DNA from: Sycobia sp. Sy_11
Taxonomy: Eukaryota; Arthropoda; Insecta; Hymenoptera; Epichrysomallidae
Length of the DNA stretch: 64,000 bases
Direction: 5' to 3'
Assembly: GCA_018907035.1 (NCBI GenBank)
Contig: JACCIC010000015.1
Span: 2,296,001-2,360,000, forward strand
Positions 13,001 to 24,115 of this stretch are shown here, piece by piece. The stretch's first letter is position 1; every line of letters begins with the position of its first letter. The position numbers and the translations under genes were made by a program. The notes under the pieces are model-generated. The model saw only the letters and a program-made list of their open reading frames with translations. It was not told the origin of the DNA and did not search any database.

Positions 13001-16000
13001 TATAATATAGGATATATTTTGAATAAGAACATTAATGCATTGATTTATTGCGTCAAAATATTTGTTGTGGAAGAGATACTTTGTATACAATGTGTCAATA
13101 AAAAAATTAAAGAAATCTAGTGATAATATTTTTCATATACTTTAACCAATCAACGGTATACAATATTTATATATTATCAATTATAATAGTTTTAGATTTT
13201 TAATTGTCCAAATATTCCTATGAGAAAATACACAAAAAAAATATAAATGTTTGAAAAACTAATTTGAGTATCGTTTCCAAAAACGATTAAAAAATTACGT
13301 ATCAAATCACAATCTACATTTTTGTAATGGCTTCTATAACTAATATTAAAGATAATTGAGATAATTAGCGTCAAAATTGGCGCATCCGCCCTGACAATAC
13401 AGTAATATCATAACACAAATTGAGTAACTCGCACACTTGACTTGGACTTTGAAAAAAAACAGAAAAAAACCAGAGAATAAAAAACATTATTCACAACGCA
13501 GGCATTAGTGCAGATTATAAAAGAAACATTTTAAAAATAAATTTTTTTCAAAAGGGAATTTTGGTTATTCCTGGTTAAAATTTTAAAGGCGAATGAGCTA
13601 AACCTTATGAAATCTTAACTACACATTTTGCACATGACTAATTCTCATTCAAACTAGAATCATGTCATGACATTCGTTTTTACTTTTTTTTCTACTTTGC
13701 TAAAATACTTAAAGGCATTTTTATTTTCGAAAAATATTTACTACATTTATAGATACAAAATATATTAATATTTAAGCAGTTCAATTTTCTAATCTGTTTT
13801 TAATTTTTTTACAAATAAGTCTATAATCAAAATTACTTACATCAATTTCGAAAATATCAAAATATTAATAATATTTAAAATAAATAAAATATGTATATAT
13901 AATTTTTTAAAAAAACACTTACAAACGTAAGAAAAAATTACATCAATGTGTACATGAAAAATCTTTACGACAGTCTTTTTTTAACGTTTTAACTGGAATA
14001 GACGATTATAAATAATACTTTTTTTTTAAAAAAGTTATAATTTAAAATAAAAAAACATGAAACTTACAGTCATAATAGTACTAAGAATGCCAACATAATT
14101 TGATTCGGTCTGTACAAGTTCCAAAAAGACTTGATGGCGAGGAGAAAGATTTTTTCTGGCAGATTCGGTAGTTACAGCTTCTACTTCTGGAATATCTGTG
14201 ATTTATCAACAATTTCATTTTATTTAAAGTCTCCCTTCTCATATGGTTCACATTCATAAGCATCGGAGAATTATAATAGAAAAACAATGAAACTTTGTTA
14301 GTTATTATTGCAAAAAATAAAATCAAGCTTTACAAATTATTAATCACACACTAATATATTTTATATTTATTATAAGAAAATACACATCTTATAATAAGTC
14401 ACAGATGTAGTATTTATTAATGACTTGGTGTAATATAAGTTTTAAGTTGCTATAAAGTATTTCATGTAATACTTTTCATAATTAAATATACTAATATGAA
14501 ATAATGTTAATGGTTACATAAAAAAAATTAATATGACAAAAAACTGAACTAAGCACTTTTATAATAATAAAAAACTAATTAAATTATCAATAATCACAAT
14601 AACAAATTACCAAAAAAATTGTTTAAATATTTTGGTAAATAAAAAAATTTTTTTAAATTATGTATAATTGTTACTATAAATCATAAAATTGAAACTATAC
14701 ATATTATTGTTAAATTATATTCAAAGAGTAAATAATTTAAACGAACCATAAAAGAACGGAAGACGATAGATTTTATGAGACTACTAGATATCATTTTTTG
14801 TAGTTTTAATAAATTTTTAAATGTTTATTCTATTACAAGAGAAGAATTATTTCAATTTGATTAAAATATCAATATATATATAAAAAGAAATAGTTGTTTA
14901 TTTAATTATTTATTATAAAGTCATGATATCTATCATTCTCAAACATATAAAATTAAAAAAGAAACATTTATGATTAGCATAAAAAACAAATAAGTAAATT
15001 GACTGTTAATACAAGGCCGTACGCCTATACTTACCATCTAATAATTGTTTATCTGGACTAGCAGTACAATCTAAAAAGCTACCACTAACACTCAAGTGAC
15101 CTGCGTCACTTATACTCGATCGCCTTTTGTGAAGAGCAGGTGAATCTGCACCATTTTGCACCAAACTAGACAAAGTCTCTGCGAGTCTTTTACGTTTTCG
15201 TCTTGTAGATGACGTTGTTGGAGTGGAAGTTTGCTGACTGTCCCGTCTTGCCGTAATAGAAGGTGACATAACTGATTCCAAGTACTAAACATAGGTGACA
15301 AATTTTCCATAAGTATTAAAAAATTAATTAAAAAGTTAGTTATATTTTCAATAAAAATTTTTTTTATAAAAACAGTTGGAATTTATTATATATTTATTAT
15401 GTATTCTACCTAATTATTGTATGTTTAAAAAACTTACATCTTCAAACAGGTACTCTTTTTCATCAGCAGCACCTTCATTTTGTACAGAAGTCCAAAACCA
15501 TTCAGCCTTAACTATATGTGCTCGTGACGATGCAAGATCAGGTAACGTATTAACATTAGATTCATCTACAACCTATAATAAATAATTATGTAATATATAT
15601 ACATAAAAAAAAAAATTATTTTCACTAAAATTAAATACAAGTTAGTTATTAAACATCACAAATATTTAGAAATGTAAGGAATAGAGTAAAAGGATTAGGA
15701 TTTGGATATGTCGATGTACTTATAAAACCCACAACCTACAAATATTAAAATAGACGACACTTTTTAACACCTATGCACGACGTAAGCTCAACGTTCTTTT
15801 GCTTTATCAATTCTATGAACGTTAATATTAAAATAAAAATAAAATAATTCAATTATTTATAATTAAAGACAAAAATTAAAAAATTTAATGACCGTTTAGC
15901 TCACTTTAATAACATTGATTTTTATTTTTCAAGATTCTACCACAATTTGTTTATTCATCAATTCCTTGGAAAGTTGAAAATTTAAGAATTCAATTAAGAA

Positions 16001-19000
16001 TCTGACTTTTATCTTATATTTTTTAATGCATTCATTTATACATATGAGTATCAGAACCAAGTATCAACAACTTTAGTCAGATTAAAGTTAAATATTTCAT
16101 AATAAAATACTTTAAAATAATCATAAAAATAAATATTATCTCACAAAAAAAAATTAGATTTATTTCATACTAAATAAAATTTTAAAAAAAATATGTATAA
16201 AAATGAAGTACATAGAGTTGGAGCATTTTTTAAAATATTTATCAATTTGTGAAAATCTTAAATTATAGCATTTTAAATAAGATTCACTTCACATAACTAA
16301 TCATTTTTTACAACTTTCTCAAGAACGGTCAAAACAAACAGCGGTAATATCTATCCCACCAACGATATTGGTCAAAAATATGTACCACTATGAAAGATTT
16401 CCTCTGTGTCCTCTTAAATTCTTTTGCACAATTAGCTGCGAAAAATCGTTGCTCAGATAAACCTGTTGCCAAATCACACTGTATAATCTTCTCGTTCCGA
16501 GTTGTTACCAAAGCTCTACTCTGCTTTTGTTCCTCTTGTTTCTGCTGTTGCTGTAGCTGTGATGCTCTTAGTCTGCAATCAGAGGTCAATCCCAATCTTG
16601 CCATTTTAGCTGGAACTGGCAGTGGGCTGGATAAAACTGGATAAGGCGTGTACTTCTGCCAAATGACACTATCTTCTTTACGCTGACAATGAGTCGATCG
16701 TCTGGGCGTGACCGTCATGTATTGCTTAGTTGAAGGAAAAATAATTTCGCTGATTTTTGAGAATAACGCAGAGCTCTGCTTTAGAGCCCGTGAGAATGGT
16801 TTACTTTTGCGGGATTTTTTATTATCTGATGTGACGCCGATGTCTAAAGTGTCATGAGTGTATGTGACAGTGGATTGGTAGTTATGTCTCTTCATTGAAT
16901 GTGAATGGAATTTCGGCTCAGTGTTGCTTCTAAATAACTGTTTGCAAATTGTATTAGAAGATGATTTCTTCCATTTGATGTATCGCCGCGGTATAGACAC
17001 TTTCTTCAAGTTAGTTTTTAAAGGAACAAAATCATTCACGGATTCCTGATCTGAATACGATATCTGAGACAGGGATTTTTGCAATAAACTACTTATACTT
17101 CCTGGAATTCCAAAATCGATGTCCATAGAATCATTCCAAAAATTATCAGAGTAATCATCTACGGTTATTGATTCTTTAGTATCATCTTCCACAACTTCAT
17201 TAATATCTTCAAACGTGATTGGTGAAGTCTCAGCTGATGAACTGGATAAACTGCTGGAGAAGTCCATAAAAATAGCCGAATCTTGACTCACATTATTATC
17301 TATTATACTATTGTCGTCGTGAAGGTGTTTACGTTTGCTAGTGTTGAATAATTGCGAAGCGAAAATCGACTTTACAGGTGAGGGTATAGTGTTGGTATAA
17401 GGATCATAGTATACAAAGGAGTAAGGCAAAGATTTGTTATTATTAGCAATTTTCAAATCTAATTGTAAAGAATTATAGGAAAGTTTAAAGAATGATAGTG
17501 GTCTTTTCGAGCTGTCTGTTATCCTATAACGATGACTGCCCAAATCTGTCACCTAAGCGTGTGTGAAAAGCAACCATGTAATTGTTATTGAAAAAGAGTC
17601 AAAAAACAATAAAGTAATTTATTACTTCATACATGTAATGTTAAAATAATAATAACGAATTCTACACGCAAGTAGAAACATGTAGATAGTTCCCTGCAAT
17701 TAATTTAAAACAAGAAAATTATTTGACTTAGCAAAACAATATTACTTTATTGATTTTTAAATATGAAATTTCATAAAAAATTTAAGATCATTAATAAGTT
17801 AATAGCAACCAAAGATAAGCGTTAGATAGCTGATGATTTTACAACTTTCTTTGCAATAAAGAAACTTAAGTTATTAGTGGATTCAAAAAAAAATAACGAA
17901 AAATGTACGTCATTTATATTTACCACGTGTGTGCAATTTGGATCGGTGATTTCTGTAGGTTCTCCTCCTTGTTGTTGCAGTACTTCGCACATATGTTTTT
18001 TCTCATCTTCTGGAAAACCAAAGAAACAAACGCGAGCTCCAAAAAACGGTTTCAACTTGAAAGTAGCAATCTGAAAATAATTCATAAAAATAAATTTGCA
18101 TTGCACTATAAACAAATAAAGAGTAATTGCTTTATTATTTAATAACTTAAATAAAATATCATACAACATATATGACTTACTAATTCTTCACTGCTACTGA
18201 AGTTCGAAACATTATCTCTCATATCCCAAAGGGTAGTAACCCAATTGATGGACATAATAGGCACTCTAAAAGTAACTGCATATCTATATTTTTCACCTCC
18301 ACAACAATTTGCAATAAGGTGTGTTACTTTTGAACCCATATCTTTCCTAATACTACCTCCCATGTGGTGAATCATGTTGATAAGTTTAGTCTATAAAAGT
18401 TTTATTCAAAACAATTAATGAGGTCTACTTTAATTGCAACTAATAATAAAATGTTTATGTAAATTAAGATTAATTCCTATCTTTTATTAAATCTAAAGCT
18501 GACATCAAAATTTGAATGTTACTAATTTAAACTATTTTTTGTTATAAACTGTGTACTGTACAAAATATTAATTTAATCAAAACAAACTCGTTTACTACAA
18601 AAAGGTTTAAATTTTGATTCAAGACAAATTTATTTATTTCAAAAACAATTCAAATTAAATTAATATTAATTGTGTAAACAACAACTTACCAATTCATCCT
18701 TTTTTCTAAATCCTGTAAAAGCAATAACCGTACCTAACATTGTTTGTGTATACATTGGTCGGTTAATACTAGGTAACGATTCTTTCTTCTCTGCCAACTG
18801 TAGTAAAGCTGTTGGCCCCAAAATTCTAGAAGGTAATGTATCAATATTAATAAGTAAAAAGAAAGTAACGTAATTATAACAATATAAAATTTTTTTCAGA
18901 TAAATTATTAATTTTTTAATATTGTTTTATCTCTCTAATTAGAAAATAATATGTATCATTAAATAATACCTATGTGCACTTTTATGTAAAAGGTCATATT

Positions 19001-19975
19001 CGATTCCTTCAAAATTCTTTAGTATAAAATAAGTGCAATAAGCTGTGTCTTCGACATATTCTAAACCAGTCTCAGACTTAAGAACTGGAACACTAAATTG
19101 CTGAGCAGCAGCACCCAGAGCTGGATCCTCACTGGCCGCACCAACAAGACATATTCTTTTTTTGCGAGGTATAATTAGATCTGTAAATTTGTTCATCAAT
19201 AAATTTTCTAGAAGTCTTACGAATTATTTACTAATAAATAACTTTTATGCAAAGCGATTATTTTTATTGATTTACAATTGCAGTAACTTAATAATTAGAT
19301 ACTATTTTAAGAAGATTATTTGTAAATAAATAATAGAAGATAAAAATTAGTTAATACAGAATTTAAAATATAAATTTCTGTGTTATTTTTATAACAGCAA
19401 TATTTTAAATAACCGAAAAATAAATTTAGAGACTAACGAATCACACAGTTTAAATTAAAGTAATGTAACACACATAAGGCCTAATGAAATAGAATAGATA
19501 GGTTTATTACCCAGCAAAAATGTGTTAGTTGTTTGGCAGAATTGAAATGAAAGCAATATAATTTGTTACCTCCTACAATGACTTCTACAAGCACCAGCAT
19601 TAAATCCCAACGAAGGGAAACTCAAAATTACTATTCTCAAAAATATTTCAAGTAATCTTAATTCTAAATCAAAACATTTTAATTTAAGTATTGTTAAAAA
19701 TTTGATTAAGTAACATTACATAATAATTTAACAACATTTGCCAGTTTATTTGTTTACTACAACCGTCTTATTAATCATTAAACCTCTGTAGTCCTTATTC
19801 TAAATTTCAAATCCATACACAAACAAATATTTAGATGGGAAAATTGGGGCCAGAGTTGAAGGTCATTGAACAGATAGGACAACAAAGAATGTATAATTTA
19901 TCAACGACTTGGTCTATATCATCTGCATATTTAAAGACAGAAAGAGAGGTACTGATTTTAAATTTGTCAACAAAT

Positions 19976-20048
<73 letters not shown>

Positions 20049-21710
20049 GTCTCTCTGTCTCTCTGTGTAAAATCTAATAGGTGGGACAATAATTGGAATA
20101 TGAAAGTAACTTTATAAAGTCTATGGTTTGATTTAACGTATAAGGATTCAAATATGAATTATAATTTTTTGTTAACTGAACAATTTGAGTTTTAAATGAT
20201 ATTACAAATTACTTAAATTGTTATGGGTTTAAAATTGAATATATTAATTTAATTCAATTTTTAACATCACATTTGATACACTAAGTATTCATTAATTTAT
20301 TATTCTTATGTTATAATGCAATACAAAACAAAGGCAAGTATTATTAGAATAAAAACCTTCTTCCCCATAATAAAAGGTTTTTTTCCAGTATAAATGCTAA
20401 AACGAAATCATTACTAGACTTAATACAATAAATCACTTATACCTGAAAAATTTTTTTAATTATTAAATATAATATTAAGCTTTGACAAGACAATAATACT
20501 GTATAAACAATTCTTTTAAAAAGTTACTTTGCTAATGCTTTAACGGTTTTTCATAAGATCGCGTTATATGTTGTTATGTTATATTTATATTATTTTTTAA
20601 AAACTTTGTCCCGATATTCAAATATATCGTTATTACCGTTATCTAAAAATTCTGGTATATTATTTAAATTTATTTTCATGACGAAATAAGCATATATTTG
20701 CGATAAGTTAGATTTTCTGTCATTGTAGTAATAAATAAATCATTAGGCTCATTATTCTACAAACGCATTTAACCGCATCAAAAATAAAACAGTGCTCTAA
20801 TTCAGTGCTCTATTGAAACAAACAAACTGATTTGAAGTTAATTCGCTTGCCCGTTCATACGTCAATAAAAATATTTAATTAATGTATTTTGCATACATTG
20901 TATAACAAAATTATCATTATGAATGTCGATAAAAGAGACGTTATATATATAACAATCAATATATCAATATTTACAAATAAAAGGCATATATTGCCATATA
21001 CTTTTATTAAAGGGGTACACTGATAGTATAAACGAAGTGTTTCAAAAAGTTTGTATTACTTTTGTTTCGTAAGATAAACGAATGAGTATATTTCTCAGAT
21101 CACTAGACCTGGAGATAGCATGTTTAATGGAAAAACGAAAGACACTTTCGTATTATGCGAAAAAGATAGACAATGATTTTCTAATTTTTCTTTCTTTTTT
21201 GGACAAGAGCAGTGATTGGTTGATTATTCCGCACAAAAATCGAGATTCAATCACAGTAATTTTAAGATAGAAAAGTTATATATTAGGTACTTTGAACTCT
21301 CTCGTGTACTGTCCTCAACTTTTTAAATTAATATACATATTACCTCAAGGTCTATATGTTCTAAAGTATATTTGTGCACCGACGCATAAAGGGCTCATGC
21401 TAGATAAGTTAGAATTGACAGTGTTTTTTGATAAACAATGAAAAGCACGTTTAACGGTAAACAATTGTTTTCCCAAGTTCCGTGTTCTTACACGCCAAAA
21501 TAATTATTATATCTCGATTTTTGTCGTGAATGAAATAATTTGCCATTCGTAAATCTGGCGCTGTGGCGAAACCTTTCGCCTGCGCGTGCATGTGTGTATT
21601 GTTAAGCCTCATTTCTATTCAATGACCTTACAAATTTGCTCTCTTTCCTCCATTTCTCACGCAGTCCCCTTCTCTTTCCGCGACAAACCTTTCGGGCGCG
21701 TATGTGTGTG

Positions 21711-21757
<47 letters not shown>

Positions 21758-22080
21758 GAAAGGAGGGGGGAGGGGTGAGAGAATCCACGAGAAATGACAA
21801 GTGAACGTGGCGAAAAGGTAGTAAAAAGCGGAAAAGCTCTCTTCCTCCTCCTTCCGCCCCTCGTCGCTCTTACGCGCGCATACGCCGACAATGCGCGCGC
21901 GCTCGCGCGGGTGTCACTTGCGAAGCGCGTATTCGCGAGAGGGAGGGGGAATTTCCTCCTCCTCCTCCTCCTCCTCCTCCTCCTCGGGGGAGAGGGAGAG
22001 GGGTCGCACTTACGTTCAGTCTTGACGGCCTCCTCACTATTTATATCACTGGTGCTGCTGTGCGCGCTCCGCTCTTCCAT
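7049..22080 (-). CDS. ECT2: ECT2 / Pebble, Rho guanine-nucleotide exchange factor for cytokinesis
   Basis: Coding exons on the minus strand: 22080-22014, 19180-18970, 18825-18690, 18390-18181, 18070-17924, 15572-15438, 15284-15035, 14195-14068, 12624-12228, 12046-11606, 11303-11149, 11080-10995, 9101-8927, 7174-7049. All junctions are GT-AG with matching phases and the sum is 888 codons (887 aa); human ECT2 is of similar length. Domains: N-terminal BRCT-like fold (about 30-100), BRCT1 (about 122-205, FTGFRKKDEL), BRCT2 (about 209-302), a basic NLS RRKRKR near 330, DH (about 400-590, FLELVQTESNYV and KPECGRQSLKELLIKPVQRL), PH (about 600-760, INEDKRKTEGQ precedes it; DIRETE near its end) and a Ser-rich tail. 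The BRCT1 phosphopeptide-binding Thr (FTGF, T130) and Lys (GGEKYR, K172) are kept. From family knowledge, ECT2 binds phosphorylated RacGAP1/Tumbleweed at the central spindle and activates RhoA for the contractile ring. The start is the first ATG (MEERSAHSS) in a GC-rich first exon. Confidence 0.95.
7175..8917 (-). other. ECT2 last intron
   Basis: AT-rich sequence between the penultimate and last ECT2 exons. No other coding exon, repeat array or RNA gene was recognised in it. Confidence 0.5.
8918..8926 (-). other. ECT2: alternative ECT2 C-terminus by non-splicing at the penultimate exon
   Basis: After LASCNNIN the penultimate ECT2 exon either splices at AAC|GTTAGT to the exon at 7174-7049 (adding 41 aa ending STLSIASLRRL) or reads through as Val-Ser-stop, giving 848 aa. 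Both are in frame. The spliced form is preferred because its acceptor (CTTTACAG) is good and the downstream exon is GC-rich and open in the right phase. Confidence 0.5.
9102..10994 (-). other. ECT2 intron 12
   Basis: AT-rich intron. A slightly more balanced patch at about 9780-10030 contains a 66-codon minus-strand open frame without fitting splice sites or recognisable similarity. Nothing else was seen. Confidence 0.5.
12625..14067 (-). other. ECT2 intron inside the DH domain
   Basis: About 1.4 kb of AT-rich intron separating the exon that ends ILSTIMT from the one that starts LFKSPLED. No coding features were recognised. Confidence 0.6.
16159..16164 (-). terminator. candidate poly(A) signal for the alternative ECT2 terminal exon
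   Basis: A minus-strand AATAAA about 165 bases after the TGA of the 407-codon open exon. It would allow that exon to end a transcript. The motif alone is weak evidence in AT-rich DNA. Confidence 0.35.
16329..17552 (-). CDS. long open exon inside the ECT2 BRCT2 intron, probable alternative terminal exon
   Basis: This frame of 407 codons plus TGA lies in the 2.35 kb intron that splits BRCT2. It begins directly after a plausible acceptor (CACACGCTTAG|GTGACAG). The in-frame codon just before it is that TAG, and the first ATG comes only about 95 codons in, so it behaves as an exon rather than a separate gene. The upstream exon ends in phase 0 (THV), so splicing gives an in-frame protein of about 664 aa: BRCT0, BRCT1 and half of BRCT2 joined to a Ser-rich tail, with no DH or PH. 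The tail has proline-directed sites (TIPSPVKS, TVTPRR, SSPLPVP), basic clusters (KKSRKSKP, RRYIKWKK), a Gln-rich coiled segment (QLQQQQKQEEQKQ) and an aromatic end (RWWDRYY). A weak phase-0 donor (TTG|GTAACA, in SRAL|VTTR) could make it a cassette exon. I recognise no known domain. Confidence 0.6.
   Translation of the reverse strand: MTDLGSHRYRITDSSKRPLSFFKLSYNSLQLDLKIANNNKSLPYSFVYYDPYTNTIPSPVKSIFASQLFNTSKRKHLHDDNSIIDNNVSQDSAIFMDFSSSLSSSSAETSPITFEDINEVVEDDTKESITVDDYSDNFWNDSMDIDFGIPGSISSLLQKSLSQISYSDQESVNDFVPLKTNLKKVSIPRRYIKWKKSSSNTICKQLFRSNTEPKFHSHSMKRHNYQSTVTYTHDTLDIGVTSDNKKSRKSKPFSRALKQSSALFSKISEIIFPSTKQYMTVTPRRSTHCQRKEDSVIWQKYTPYPVLSSPLPVPAKMARLGLTSDCRLRASQLQQQQKQEEQKQSRALVTTRNEKIIQCDLATGLSEQRFFAANCAKEFKRTQRKSFIVVHIFDQYRWWDRYYRCLF
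19979..20064. repeat. (TC)n microsatellite
   Basis: Almost pure CT units for about 60 bases, then degenerating to CTCTGT. It lies in ECT2 intron 1. On the ECT2 transcript strand it is a purine (GA) tract. Confidence 0.95.
21714..21754. repeat. (GA)n microsatellite
   Basis: About 20 AG units in ECT2 intron 1, close to the first coding exon. Confidence 0.95.
21955..21986. repeat. (TCC)n microsatellite
   Basis: About 10 perfect CCT units, just downstream of the ECT2 exon 1 donor in transcript direction. Confidence 0.95.
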
Positions 22081-22231
22081 TTTGGCCGCGCTGCTGCTGC
22101 TGCTGCCGCTGCTCGCGCCGGGGACCCTTTCCACCTCCTCCGCCTCTCCTCGGGACGACGTCGCCTCCAAGCCGCTGCGAGCGGCTGCGGGCGCGGAGCG
22201 ACGGCAGCCCTGATGGCTCCTTGCGGCGCGT
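22081..22231 (-). other. ECT2 5' UTR segment with upstream splice acceptor
   Basis: GC-rich leader immediately before the ECT2 ATG at 22080. A strong acceptor (CCGTCTTCTCTTTGCAG) ends just upstream at 22232, suggesting that the leader is spliced to a further 5' UTR exon higher in the window. The frame in the leader stays open but has no ATG before 22080; a TTG at 22170 is in frame. Confidence 0.5.
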
Positions 22232-22560
22232 CTGCAAAGAGAAGACGGGAAAAACGACCATTATTATAACCCGGATTAGTACAAAATCTTCGGTTGTTGG
22301 AGGGGGGAGGAGTGTCTGAAGGGGGGTTCTAAATCGCTCCATCACGTACAGTGTATATCCAACTGGGAAAAAGACAGAGAGTGAGAGAGCGAGAGAGAGG
22401 GAAGGAGAAAAAGAAACAAAGCCCCTGTAAACCTGGGGGGCCAGTAAATAATGCGACGGCGGAAAGCGCATCCGTGTCCATCGGAAAGCGCGGGCCACTG
22501 GTGCGGCCGCACTTTCCTGTACATCAGGCTATTTTCTTCATTGTGTGCATACATCCTATG

Positions 22561-22562
<2 letters not shown>

Positions 22563-22608
<46 letters not shown>

Positions 22609-22622
22609 GCGCGCGCGCGCGC
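22563..22622. repeat. (AT)n followed directly by (GC)n
   Basis: About 22 TA units run into a short alternating CG tract and then the GC-rich ECT2 upstream island. Alternating CG tracts of this kind can adopt Z-DNA in principle. Confidence 0.9.
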
Positions 22623-22782
22623 AGCAGGTGTACCCCTACAGGGATATACATCAGAGAAGCACAGTGCGGAGCGGCCCGGTCGGGCGGCGGAGACAAGGAT
22701 ACTTCCGACTGATAAAGTAGTAATATAATAGAAAAACGGTATAGGCGCTCTCTCGGACTCCCCACCCGAAACTTGTACAGAA

Positions 22783-22850
22783 TAACAATAACAACAACAA
22801 CAACAATAACAACAATAACAACAACAACAACAATAATAATAATAATAAAT
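22783..22850. repeat. (AAC/AAT)n microsatellite
   Basis: Interspersed AAC and AAT trinucleotides over about 68 bases upstream of ECT2. Confidence 0.9.
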
Positions 22851-23077
22851 AGGCTATAACACGCACCGGCCCCACTAGCGAAATATTATTCACTGAATTG
22901 CTTGCATGACAACATTATTTATAATTACTTTCCGTTCTCTCTTTTTTGAGGCATATTATATATATATACTGCAGAAAATATTGTGTAATCGCACTGTATG
23001 TATATAATTATATATATATCATACATACAACAGACAGTGTGCTAGCTGGGCTAGTGCTCCTTTTTCACGTTTTGGAG

Positions 23078-23085
23078 TGACGTCA
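23078..23085. promoter_or_regulatory. perfect CRE palindrome upstream of ECT2
   Basis: TGACGTCA, the full cAMP-response/ATF element, sits in a GC-rich patch (about 23040-23155) roughly 1 kb upstream of the ECT2 start codon and is followed by GCGTCACGCG. It may mark a promoter, but no transcription start could be fixed. Confidence 0.45.
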
Positions 23086-23611
23086 GCGTCACGCGGGCTC
23101 TATGACGGCATGATAAAAGAATTCCGCGATCTCCCGGCGGCGATCCTGATGGTGTATGGGTAAATGAGCGTGTGGCTTTCCTTTTGGAAATATTTATCGG
23201 AATTCTTTTCTTTACTTTTAACACTTTTGTATATGTGCATAATTATGATATACCTACGCACCTATATATGTTATATTTTGTCTGTGAACAAGTTACATTA
23301 TAGTGTATGTATGTATATATATATAGCAGCACGGTTAATCACAAGCCTCTTTTATCTGTTCACAAGTTAAATCTTATACATTCATAATTTTTTTTATTTG
23401 AATTTGAATTAACTTCGATGCGCTTCTATACATATATAAGGAAAGTCTTATATTGGAGCAAGATTAAAGTAACTAAAAATCATCGAAATACACACGCGTA
23501 TATGTACATATGCGTATGCGCGCGCGCGCGTCTGTGTGTTTTTCGCTATTATGACGCGAGATTTTACTTTAGTTTTAACGTATAATGGCGTCATTCTCAC
23601 GTTCTTTGTAA

Positions 23612-23655
<44 letters not shown>
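23612..23655. repeat. (GT)n microsatellite
   Basis: About 21 GT units. Confidence 0.95.
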
Positions 23656-23657
<2 letters not shown>

Positions 23658-24051
23658 TCCACATCAATATGACAACTATTGTTTTGCAGTACAAAAATAC
23701 AATTATAAAAATTTCCTCGATCTATCAAACTTAATTTTTTCCTTCTAATCGCACCTCCGTACGATAAAGCCTATCTATGTAACTCTGAGATGAAAAGAAA
23801 ATTGGTAATAAAGTCAAATAACAAAAAAAGTAGAGAAAAAATGACTCAAACGAAAAAAAAATTTAAACGTATTAATGTGCGCGCGCGCTTGCGATCTAAG
23901 GAAACGTGCGCTCCATAATAATTAACTATTCAGCACGTGCTCAATGACGTTGTTCCCCAACGAGTTAATTCGAACAATGACAATTATTTTCTCAGAAGCT
24001 AATACAAATATTCGTTTTGTCCGAACAAAAATATATGCTCTTATATATATG

Positions 24052-24056
<5 letters not shown>

Positions 24057-24112
<56 letters not shown>
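24057..24112. repeat. (AT)n microsatellite
   Basis: About 27 AT units. Confidence 0.95.

Positions 24113-24115
<3 letters not shown>

Larger units (their letters stand above)
19181..22013 (-). other. ECT2 intron 1
   Basis: About 2.8 kb between the GC-rich first coding exon (…VKTE) and the exon starting LIIPRKKRICLVGAA. It contains CT/GA and TCC microsatellites. No other exon was recognised. Confidence 0.6.

Noticed and set aside
21628..22170. 180-codon frame over the first ECT2 exon
   Set aside because: Only its 22 codons from the ATG at 22080 to the donor at 22014 are coding; the rest reads through the intron and into a GA repeat.
22351..22765. Frames containing long alternating Tyr-Ile runs
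   Set aside because: Direct translation of the AT microsatellite.
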